NCBI GenBank assembly: GCA_038373885.1
Contig: JAWZYV010011897.1
Location: 62,001-126,000, forward strand
Length of the DNA stretch: 64,000 bases
Direction: 5' to 3'
From: Cheiracanthium punctorium
Taxonomy: Eukaryota; Arthropoda; Arachnida; Araneae; Cheiracanthiidae
Shown: positions 22,180-30,796 of the stretch, one piece after another
Layout of the letters: every line of letters starts with the position of its first letter
Position numbering within the stretch: the stretch's first letter is position 1
Made by a program: the position numbers and the translations under genes
Notes under the pieces: generated by a model
What the model was told of the DNA's origin: nothing
Databases searched by the model: none
The model's input: only the letters and a program-made list of their open reading frames with translations

Positions 22180-23499
22180 TCAGGTTGTATTAGGGATGAT
22201 GGACAGTTTACTCTTAGTCCCTGAAGGTTTCAGTAAGGTGCTAGGAATAACATCATCATCCATTGCATTATCTGTTATATCAGAGTCAGAGGGTTCCAAA
22301 TTTAGGATGGAGTCATCAATGGATCGTTGAGGAAGGATGCGTTTATGTCTAGATTTGTTGTATTTTGATTTATAAGCAGCAGTTTTTTTAATTTGTGGTC
22401 TATTGTGTGTAGAGTTATTGCTTTGAGGCTTTTTCTTGGAGGTGCTTTTTTGAGGCACTATGAAAGAATTATGTGGTGTTGTAGTTGTATGTTTAGCAGT
22501 GGTAGTGGAACGAGATGGAGAGACTGGTAGAATTTTTGGTGGGTCGGTTTGGGTAGCTATTGATTTAACAGGTTTGGTTGCTGCAGAATAAGACAGACCG
22601 GGTTTGGGTGTACGTGAGTTAATTATTTTACGGGCTTCTGGGTAAGGCAGTCCTTGTGTGGCACGCAAGGACTGAATTTCTTTTTCATAAGACCATTTAG
22701 GACAGGAACGTGAATAGGATGGATGATCTTGTTGACAGTTAACACATTTCGGTGGATTAGAGCAGGTGTCACTTTCGTGGCCAGGAGTCCCACAACGGGC
22801 ACAAGTTGGGGAACCACGGCAGGAGGTTTTGGTATGGCCAAACCTTTGGCACTGAAAGCAACGGGTAGGATTTGGTATATAAGGTCTAACAGCACATGAA
22901 AGATAGCCGGCTTTGATATGAGAGGGGAGTTTAGGAGACTGGAAAGTCAGTATAATGTGTTTTGTGTCCAGTATTTGGTTATTGCGGCGGATGGTGATTC
23001 TTCTAACTGCGCAGACATTTTGAGATTGAAGATTTTCTAGAATTTCAGCTTCAGAACAATGGATTAGATCTGGCTCGGATATTACGCCTTTTGATGTATT
23101 GAGGGTACTATGGGGTGATACTGTGACAGATTTTGGACCCAGATTTTTTAATTGCATGATGCTGTGAGCTTGTTTGTTATTAGCTACTTCCACTAAGAGG
23201 TCTCCAGATCTTATTTTTTTTATTTTGACAACTTCTCCAACATTAGCTATTATGCACTTGTGTATAAGAAACGGGGATGTTTGGCCAAAGTTTCCTTCCT
23301 CACATTTAACAAGAAAAAATTTTGCATTAACACCTCCTGGAGAAGGAGGTTTCGGATCAATGACATGTGACAATGAAAGTGTCGAATCCATATTGGGGAA
23401 TGGAGGTTCAGACCCGACCGCACCACCCACCACGGAGCCCAACAAGGGGATGCACAAACGTGCACCAGTGCTAGTCGGGGCTATACGCGCACAGTACAT
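22180..23499 (-). CDS. LINE ORF1: Gag-like CCHC nucleic-acid-binding protein, 439 aa
   Basis: This is the RNA-binding partner of ORF2 in the retrotransposition particle. After a poorly conserved N-terminus, residues about 58-210 form a folded block as in other Gag-like LINE ORF1 proteins. Three zinc knuckles follow: CFQCQRFGHTKTSC (214-227), CARCGTPGHESDTC (233-246) and CVNCQQDHPSYSRSC (252-266, CX2CX3HX6C spacing). The tail is Ser/Thr/Lys-rich and ends acidic. The first ATG gives 439 aa. The ATG at residue 37 (23391, MDSTLSLSHV) is a likely alternative start, because the preceding residues are Gly/Pro-rich and look like translated UTR. The stop TGA is followed by TT and the ORF2 ATG. Confidence 0.88.
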   Translation of the reverse strand: MYCARIAPTSTGARLCIPLLGSVVGGAVGSEPPFPNMDSTLSLSHVIDPKPPSPGGVNAKFFLVKCEEGNFGQTSPFLIHKCIIANVGEVVKIKKIRSGDLLVEVANNKQAHSIMQLKNLGPKSVTVSPHSTLNTSKGVISEPDLIHCSEAEILENLQSQNVCAVRRITIRRNNQILDTKHIILTFQSPKLPSHIKAGYLSCAVRPYIPNPTRCFQCQRFGHTKTSCRGSPTCARCGTPGHESDTCSNPPKCVNCQQDHPSYSRSCPKWSYEKEIQSLRATQGLPYPEARKIINSRTPKPGLSYSAATKPVKSIATQTDPPKILPVSPSRSTTTAKHTTTTPHNSFIVPQKSTSKKKPQSNNSTHNRPQIKKTAAYKSKYNKSRHKRILPQRSIDDSILNLEPSDSDITDNAMDDDVIPSTLLKPSGTKSKLSIIPNTT

Positions 23500-23939
23500 C
23501 CCTTAGGCAGCGTCCACCCTTAACGACGTGCCCAGTAGATGTCCGTTTGCTTGATCCCTAGCAGTTGACCGAAATCAGTACCACCAGCCGGTTGATACAC
23601 AGGGGAACGCTGTGCACCTCCCGTTTACCCGAAGCCGAGGCCAAAGCAATGTGTTGGAGAAAACCCCTCAATTACCAGGATCCCCATTTCCGGGGACACG
23701 GGTCTCCACGCACGGCAAACACGTGGGCAGTTTACCCGCCAACAGAAGCTGACGGTACAGAGCGACCACAGCTTCTGAAGGGGGGCCCTCACTTCAAGAG
23801 AAGAAACCACATCGAGGGAGAAGGGGAAGGAAACAGCAGAAGGAGAGAGGAGGGTAAAAAACCAGAGGAGCGAAAGATCGCTGGGGCCCCGGGATTGCGA
23901 CACCCGTGAAAACCTAAAGAAGGTTTTCCCCCTGAGGGG
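23500..23939 (-). promoter_or_regulatory. LINE 5' UTR with two terminal hairpins
   Basis: This is the GC-rich leader of the LINE and must contain its internal promoter. The transcript would begin CCCCCTCAGGGGG, a 5-bp stem with a 3-base loop. AAAACCTTCTTTAGGTTTT follows directly, a 7-8-bp stem with a 5-base loop. Both stems are perfect. The position exactly at the 5' end suggests an RNA structure with a role in 5' processing, stability or template jumping, but that is inference. Confidence 0.6.
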
Positions 23940-23951
23940 GTGAATTTATGT

Positions 23952-24889
23952 GTAGAAATTAATATCTATTTTATTTCGATCCAGTGATCCAGTCTCACAT
24001 TACAAAATGATTTTAAATTAAATATTTATTTCCTTTGATCAGAAACTGCAAGGGATGCATATCACAAACTCAAAATCTTCAGTCGCAAGAGCTCTACATT
24101 CGAATCGATCAAACTAGAGCATTTGATTTTTTTTAAAGCTGCATAAAAACTAGCAACAAAATGGAGAAGTTTTATTGCATTGAAACAACTAGAGAAAGAA
24201 ACATTATTCTTCATCCGTTTCAGAAATTTTTTTTCTCTCTAAGCCAGTAACGTGTTTTCTTTTTTTTTTTCTCCCCCTGATACATTTATCTTGGGACGTG
24301 AATAGCGTAACCATTCAGTATTCTGGCAACTTAGTAAAAGCTCCTATCGTCACAAAATTGAATTTGAATGAACATAAAATAGGTAATGTTTATATCTAAC
24401 ACGTGACATTTTATCTCCATTTATCTCTTCCTTTTTGAAGTTGTTCGAAGGTTTATTGATTTGGACTCCCTTTTTCGTCATGTTTTAAGTCTTGTGAGCT
24501 GAGTCAGTGTCAGTATTATTAGCTGACGTAAAGAAGAATGCGGCACTGATTTGAAGGATTGCACCTGTTAAAACTGTAACTGCAAAAATGTGTACTATCA
24601 AACTATCATAATGAATGCATTCTGTGTGAAGCGCTCTTTTATTTTAAACTATACACATAACGTTTTACTTTAGTACATCCTACTTAAAATATTTGTCTAA
24701 TTAACTAGTTTAGGTCAAACTGTTAAGTTTATTTTCAGAAAACATCGTGGTAAGGCCTCTCAGAAAGATGAATCTGTATCTAATATGTATTTGTAAAGAA
24801 ATAGATCATGTGTCATAAAATCTATATAAATAACTCAAAATCTTTTTTTTTGTTTGTTTTGTTTATGTCATGTCAAATCTCCGTCTTCA
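23952..24889. other. no gene recognised
   Basis: AT-rich DNA between the LINE insertion site and the gypsy relic. No TE terminus or RNA gene was seen. Confidence 0.5.
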
Positions 24890-25490
24890 AATTCATTGGC
24901 TTGCAATTTTGTAGAGGTATGTCGACGAGCACCAGTTGATCCAGTGACAAAACCAAATGGCATTACCTGTTTATGCGGATATTTTAAGCTTACTGTCAAT
25001 AAAATGACTGAGTTAGAGAAATATCCCCTAATATTACCCCTAATATAGAGAAATATTACCTATTTTATGTTCATCCAAATTTAGAGGACTTGTTCTCACA
25101 ATTGTCTGGGGGAACTATTTTCAGTAAATTAGATTTAAAAGACGCCTATTGCCAACTAGAATCATAAGGAATCTAGTAATCTTATGATAATTAACACGCA
25201 CCGTGCTTTGTACCGGGCTCGCTTACGTTTATACCAGGCTCGCTTTTGGAATAGCCTCGGCACCAGCCATGTTTCAAAGGGAAATAGACAAAATTCTAAG
25301 GGGTCAACCGGGTACTTCTTGTTATTTAGATGATTTGATAATTTCTGGGATTAACGAACAACATCATTTAAAAAATTTCGACATGGTTCTTTTCAAATAT
25401 ATACTTGACAATTTAAAAATATTGTCAGGAAAAATAACGAAATTTCATTAGTTCAACTGTAGATAATATCGGTAGCTAGATAATGGATAA
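24890..25490 (+). pseudogene. Ty3/gypsy-type reverse transcriptase relic
   Basis: The plus-strand frames give, in order: RRAPVDPVTKPNG (near 24930) and LEKYPL; FSKLDLKDAYCQLE (near 25120, RT motif A with its aspartate); LAFGIASAPAMFQREIDKIL (near 25225, motif B); and CYLDDLIISG (near 25320, active-site YLDD). Several stops and at least two frame changes separate these blocks, so it is inactive. Only about 190 residues of RT remain. No LTRs, gag or integrase are visible. The 3' side is cut short about 60 bases before the hAT-type insertion at 25554. Confidence 0.8.
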
Positions 25491-26419
25491 AAAAACTCCG
25501 GACATTATATCTATGATTTCGGATGCTATGAATGAAATATTTATTCCTATAGGCAGTGGCGGCTCGTCATTAAGGCGACATTCGCAAAAAATCCCTGCTC
25601 AGATGGGAAACGAGCGACCTCTGGTGAGCGAAGCGGCCCCCTGCAGAGTGGGCGTAAGGATAAAAGGGGTTTCTTAGAAGGGGGAAGCTTTGACACTTTT
25701 ATGACTTTATGACTGTGGGGGGAGAGAGAAGAGGGAAATTTTTTCTCCGCGATCTTCCTCAAAAACAGTTCTTTTTAGCTGCTTGTCTGTTTACGAATTC
25801 TGAAAGAAAGATGGTTATTTTATTTTTGATAAATTTGTGTTCGTCACAATAAGCTTTATACAGAGTGTAAAAGCTTAAAATTTGATTTTTAATTTGAAAA
25901 AAGAAATAATGTATGTACATATATATTTATTTATGGTGTCTTTTTTTTATCACGGTAAATAATGTTTAGATTAAACAATTATTTATTTATTTTAATAAAA
26001 TGAGCAAAATAAAAAAAGTTTTACTTTTTCCGTTATGCTTTATAATTTAAAAATATCATAAAATATTGTATGCGTAGTTAGAGCTAGTTATTGAGAAATT
26101 CTAGTAATTGAAGTGCTCAATTTTCGTTTAGGGTACTCTTAATTAAACATTTATTGTTAAAATGTAAAAATCATGCCAGTGCGAAAAATTAAATTCTTAA
26201 CATAAAAATTTTTTTGAGAATGCATTACTTTCATATTATTAAAGAGCAAAGTTTGTTTGCCTTTTTTTGCAGAATATTGAAATCTTGTATAGGACATTGT
26301 ATTTGACATATTTAAATGGGATGTAGTTTATTCATTTTATAAAAGGTTCACCTGAAAAAAAAATACAGATAACTCAAATATCTTGCAAATGACAGATTTC
26401 TTTTTTCAAGAATTGAAAA

Positions 26420-26605
26420 AAAAAGGCTCGAGGGATCTAGGCCTAGACTTTCTAAGGGATCCTAACCCGCATTCACTCGAAGTTTCGGAAAAAACCTCGG
26501 AGAACTCCGAACGGTTAGGCCGACGCACGCGACCTGGTTTCGAACCAAGCACCTTCCGTCTCCCAGTTCAAAGCGCTAATGCTACGCACCGGTGTGACCC
26601 TTTAC
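26420..26605 (-). mobile_element. tRNA-derived SINE (family 1)
   Basis: The minus strand has the B-box-like GGTTCGAAACC at 26536-26546. The shared family body follows: CGTGCGTCGGCCTAACCGTT, CGGAG, GTTTTTTCCGAAACTTCGAG and GGATCC. The head region at 26560-26605 is degenerate. In translation it produces the recurrent RPGFEPSTFRLPVQSA string, which is a by-product of the repeat and not a gene. Confidence 0.7.
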
Positions 26606-26613
26606 CTGAAATA

Positions 26614-26715
26614 CAGTCGGACCTCGATTTAACGAATTGATTGGGACCCGCAAATTTGTTCATTAAATCGAAGCAATTCGTTCAATGGAATATCAATTTT
26701 TGTAAAGAGTATGGT
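26614..26715. mobile_element. pogo/Tigger-like terminal fragment
   Basis: TA is followed by CAGTCGGACCTCGATTTAAC and an internal inverted block (TTCATTAAATCGAAGCAATT). CAGT...CCTCG...TTAACG termini are typical of pogo-type Tc1/mariner elements. Only one end is visible. It is truncated at 26715 by a CAGTGGCGG hAT-type end. Confidence 0.45.
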
Positions 26716-26859
26716 CAGTGGCGGATTTCCAAATAGGCGCATGAGGCGCGCGCCTCGGGCCTCATATTTCTAAGGGGCCTCCAAATTCAGTTTCAGAAAG
26801 AAAAAAACTATATGTAAATATCTGTTCAAGAGACATTGTTCATAGTTTCGTGCGAACTA

Positions 26860-27523
26860 TGCTATATGAGCTATCGTGTTCATATGAGCTATATGAGCTA
26901 TCGTGTTCACTCACTCACTCACTCACTTTCTCACACACACACACACATACGTACATACGTATGTATACGTACGTATGTATGTGTGTATGTACATACGTAC
27001 ATGTGTGTATGTGTATACGTACATGTGTGTATGTGTATACGTACATGTGTGTATGCATACGTACATGTGTGTATGTGTATACGTACATGTGTGTATGTGT
27101 ATACGTACATACGTACGTACGTATGTATACGTATGTACGTAAGTATACGTACGTACGTATGTATACGTATGTACGTAAGTATACGTACGTACGTATGTAT
27201 ACGTACGTACGTAAGTATACGTACGTACGTAAGTATACGTAGGTACGTATGTATACGTACGTACGTAAGTATACGTACGTACGTATGTATACGTACGTAC
27301 GTAAGTATACGTACGTACGTATGTATACGTACATACGTATACATACGTACGTACTGTCTACGTACGTACGTATACATACGTACGTATACATACGTATACG
27401 TACGTAAAAATAGCATAAATGAATTCAGAAGACCTCAAAACGTGTCAATACACCAAAATCTCGAAGTCGAATTTTTTCATGATTACAATACTTTACTTAC
27501 ATGGTACATGTTCGGAAAGTAAA
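26860..27523 (-). repeat. terminal-hairpin module element, copy 2, with expanded microsatellite
   Basis: On the minus strand the hairpin (27489-27521, TACTTTCC...GTAAAGTA with one mismatch) is followed by the family's conserved segment: ATTGTAATCATGAAAAAATT, GAGATTTTGGTG, ACACGTTTTGAGGTC and TGCTATTTTTACG. A microsatellite follows at 26903-27416. It is made mostly of ACGT/TACG/TATG units and ends in CACA and CACT runs. The module start (GAACACGATAGCTCATA) lies beyond it. Confidence 0.7.
26903..27416. repeat. ~510-bp ACGT-type compound microsatellite
   Basis: (CACT)n, (CA)n, then interspersed TACGTACGTATG, GTGTATG and TACGTAAG units. ACGT is self-complementary, so much of the tract is palindromic. 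The long open frames on both strands (up to 228 codons of Tyr-Val-Arg-Thr-Cys-Ile repeats) are artefacts of the tandem tetranucleotides. Confidence 0.9.
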
Positions 27524-29287
27524 AATAGCTCATAGCTGCACGGCCGCTTAGAAGGTGCGTGTAATTAAAATGCAGAAACGGCAAAATTTATTGTATTCTA
27601 TTAAAAGTAATTGAATTTTATTTATCTTTCGCTGAAATTTTGGGCTCGGGTTCCGACTTCAAGAATATTGCTCGGGCTCTGGCAGACTCGGATTAAAAGT
27701 CCTAGGGCTCGGGCTTCAAAAAATGAGCCCGAATTCATCTCTAACACACAACGCTATAAATAAATAAGTAATTATAATAATAAATTAAAACGAAACAATG
27801 GTTCATTTTCCTTATAAATCAAATAAATATGTTGCTGTATTGTGTATAATATTTAAATAATCCTGTACAAAAGAAAAAAAAAAAGCTGAAATCTCTACTG
27901 CTGTGTCTAATAATTTAATTAACACTTTACAAATATTTTTATTACATATGATTTCTCTGATGAAAACTCCTCCACCCCACCTTTCAGTTTTTCTCTCATT
28001 TGAAGGCAATTTACGTTCAACATAAAAAAGTTGTCTGGCAGCTATAAAAAAGATTGAAAGGTGTATTTTAAAATGTAAAGAAGCAGTAAATGAGTCCCGA
28101 TTTGTAAAAGTTATTACAAAGCAACTTATTTTTTTTCCACAAAAACGCTTTCTGCAAAATTCTCGTGTGACAAATATTATTCCTTTTCAAACACTTTTGA
28201 GAACACAAATTTCGGTTTCCCGTCCCAACCCAATTTCTTTTCCCCTTCTCATACGTACTCTACGTACAACCCCCCCCCCCTTAAGAATAGCCCTCTTGCC
28301 CAGCGGGATAGTAATTTATCATTCTCTCCCCTACAAACAGGGCAGCGGCTAGCTCGTGCAATGACCCAGATGGCGCACTATTACGGCGGAGAATTTTCAC
28401 AGAAATGTAGACTCGATAGTTTTACTTATCGTTAATTTATTTTTCATCAAATAGTTTTTCCTTTTTATTGAAAAATCAGTAAACACTTTGAGAATGTATC
28501 TCCCGTTTACGAAATTCGTTTATCTTAATTAGCAAATATTTTACAGCTGTTCAAACACAAAAAACCTGTTTTTCCCAACTTTAATTGAATATTAAAAATA
28601 TTAATAGAATTGATTTCAAAATTTTAGAAACTAAATAATCTGTATCGCATTAATATCTTGGCAAGGAAAAAAAACTGATTTAAAATAACAAAAATTGTAG
28701 ACGTGGGACGAGAAAATACGCTTCCCGTAGGTTAACATGGGAAGTCTCAGTTTCGTTTTCTACCAGCGTATGTCGCCTTAAGGGGCAGAGGGGCCTGGCC
28801 CCACCGACTAACCACCGTCTAAATCAAAGTATCTTCCTATTATGTAAGACAGTTCTTTCAATAATTTACCTTCATTAAAAAAATGCACGCATTTTACTCT
28901 ATTTTAATACTATCCATTAAAAAAAGCGATAGTTATACGATTTCCCCCTATTTAAGCCATACATGGGCCATGGGCTGGCTTGCCCTGAATTTGGCGTCTT
29001 TTCTCCGTTCACCGGGTTGACATATTTGCCATTGAGCACAAAAGCCGTATTGACGCGGAATTAACTTGGCTTACAAACGGTTTATTTGGCGCTGTCTTCT
29101 GGGCGCAGATCCTCGGGCCCTCACATGGCGGTCTACACGACTGTACGGGGAAATTTCGGCAATCGGTAGCTATTGGCGTAATTTTCCGCTTAGGAGGAAA
29201 TCATTTTTTGTGTGCGTGATCCTATTTTTGCAGTGCAGTCAGATATTTTTCTGTTTTCTTTTCTTGATTTACGAAAAGCGATATACA
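27524..29287. other. interior of hAT-type segment, no ORF recognised
   Basis: AT-rich, with a possible hAT-type right end (GGGGCCTGGCCCCACCGACT near 28788). No transposase motif such as a BED finger or the hAT dimerisation block was seen. Confidence 0.4.
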
Positions 29288-29462
29288 CAGGGGCGTAGCC
29301 AGAAATTTTTCATGGGGGGGGGGGGGTTATGACTACTGCAACTCATATATATGTATACGTGTGTGTGATAATGTAGTGAAGAATATGCATTTTGTATGGC
29401 AAAAAATTCTCATGGGGGGGAGGTTATAACCCCCCTAACCCCCCCCCTTGGCTACGCCTCTG
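29288..29462. mobile_element. hAT-type MITE with 8-bp TSD
   Basis: A 175-bp element with ends CAGGGGCGTAGCCAG and TTGGCTACGCCTCTG, flanked by GATATACA at 29280-29287 and 29463-29470. It belongs to the same family as the copies at 6.9, 46.2 and 60.9 kb. Confidence 0.82.
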
Positions 29463-29812
29463 GATATACAAATGTCTTTTTTATATACGTCGATATTGAT
29501 TTTAAAATAAATAAATCATCTAAAAATTATGAACAAGCAGCTATAAACATAAATATTAAATAATTAAATGTGGCTTTCTGTTTAGTAATAAAGTAAACTT
29601 TTCAATTTAACATAATTAGGTAAAAAATAGCGAAAGTTGTATAGTAATTTTGATGATAATTTGTCATTTGAGAAATTTTAAATACTTACGCTGTGTGCAC
29701 GTGGGGATAGGTTGTTCTACAGTTCTTCTGTATATTTTCGCGATTTTAATGGCCACTATTTTTTTTCGGGCCCCACCACTGAAACAGGTCACAAACCGCC
29801 ACTGCCTATAGG

Positions 29813-30228
29813 ATAGCATGGTACTTCGCAATTTCATTTGAATGAGCGGATAGAGTCTTAATTAAAAGAGTCTAAGCAGAACTCCAAACAGGCTTCGTTC
29901 ACCTAGAAAATTTGAATTTTTTATTACAATTCGGAGATGTAGATTCCTACAGGGACTACAAACTTTTTAAAGGACCTTTTTCAGGTCCTGTGCATTCGAG
30001 AGTTGTAGCAGTGTGGAATTAAAGTGACACAGAATACTAATTTTGCGGAACTAACCACACTTTGTACTTAAAATAAGCTACCTTTTGGCCCCCAACCCTT
30101 TGTATTTTCTGAATCTTATGAGCAGCGATTAAAAAATACTTTAGGGCCTTTCCTTCGTAGGGAAGATGAGGTCGCTAGAGATGTCTTTTTGTGCCCATCG
30201 TTGCTTCCCGGCACTCGTTTTCAAATGC
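29813..30228. other. no gene recognised
   Basis: Flank between the hAT-type segment and the piggyBac-like copy. No motif of a known family stands out. Confidence 0.4.
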
Positions 30229-30796
30229 CTCACTTTGGCTTTGCACTATCGGGAACACCAAACTCTGACGTTTTGACTGTTGCCAGTCACGAAGAATAGA
30301 TTTGATAGCTATAAAAATAGTTGCGGGTGACATAGCTCCACGAGAATCCTTTACTTTTTAGCACGTCATTTCCCGTAAAATAAAAATTGTCACGATTATT
30401 TTTAACAGCACTGGCATCTGCTGAAAAACGGAAGAATGCGAGAACAGCTGGATAGATTGCCCAGTGCTGAAAAAAGGGCAGCCGTTGCCATCGCTCGACT
30501 TAACTACCAGCAAGATGGCGGACGATCTAAACGTTCATCGCGTGCCACAGTGTGGCACAGCCAGCTGTCGTCAAAAAAGGGTCTGTAGATCTGTGGCACG
30601 CGATGAACGTTTCGATCGTCCGCTATCTTGCTGGTAGTTAAGTGTGCCGGCACAGCCAGCTGCGTCAAAAAAAGGTCTCTAGATCCATGGCACGCGATGA
30701 ACGTTTCGATCGTCCGCCATCTTTCTGGTAGTTAAGTCGAGCGATGGCTACGGCTGCCCTTTTTTCAGCATTGAGAAAGGGTTGCGCCTCAAAGGG
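30229..30796 (+). mobile_element. piggyBac-like palindromic MITE, copy A
   Basis: It contains the family body (CTGACGTTTTGACTGTTGCC, GCGGGTGACATAGCTCCACG, TAGCACGTCATTTCCCGTAA) and the palindromic core, here with the right arm duplicated. The left terminus is decayed (CACTTTGGCTTTGCACTATC). The right end is GCGCCTCAAAGGG followed by TCAA, one base from TTAA. Confidence 0.65.

Larger units (their letters stand above)
18246..23939 (-). mobile_element. full-length I-superfamily-type non-LTR retrotransposon
   Basis: A 5.69-kb LINE reads on the minus strand: a 5' UTR of about 440 bp (23500-23939), ORF1, ORF2, a 3' UTR of about 220 bp, and a tail of (CAAA)n repeats at 18246-18275. The 12-bp duplication GTGAATTTATGT occurs at 18234-18245 and 23940-23951, so both ends are exact (one base is ambiguous at the 5' end). 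Both ORFs are open. An endonuclease, RT and RNase H in one ORF2, a CCHC ORF1 and a short-repeat tail instead of poly(A) fit the I/Nimb/Loa side of the LINE tree. The absence of decay and the perfect TSD imply a recent insertion. Confidence 0.9.
25554..29804. mobile_element. 4.25-kb hAT-type element with 8-bp TSD
   Basis: The left end CAGTGGCGGCTCGTC and the right end (reversed) CAGTGGCGGTTTGTG are hAT-like termini. They are flanked by identical 8-bp copies of CCTATAGG at 25546-25553 and 29805-29812. No transposase frame was recognised inside. The interior holds a SINE, a pogo-like end, the ACGT-type microsatellite copy of the hairpin element and a small hAT MITE. A second CAGTGGCGG end at 26716 raises the possibility that two related elements are nested or overlapping. 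Confidence 0.65.

Noticed and set aside
23565..23909. 114-codon plus-strand frame in the LINE leader
   Set aside because: Antisense to the 5' UTR of the element; no independent support.
18246..23939. HDV-like ribozyme at the LINE 5' end
   Set aside because: The two hairpins are simple stem-loops; I could not trace the nested double-pseudoknot pairing, so I report the structure only.
26836..27522. Open frames of up to 228 codons on both strands (Tyr/Val/Arg/Thr/Cys/Ile repeats)
   Set aside because: They are translations of an ACGT/TATG-type microsatellite, which cannot give stops in several frames; no gene features.
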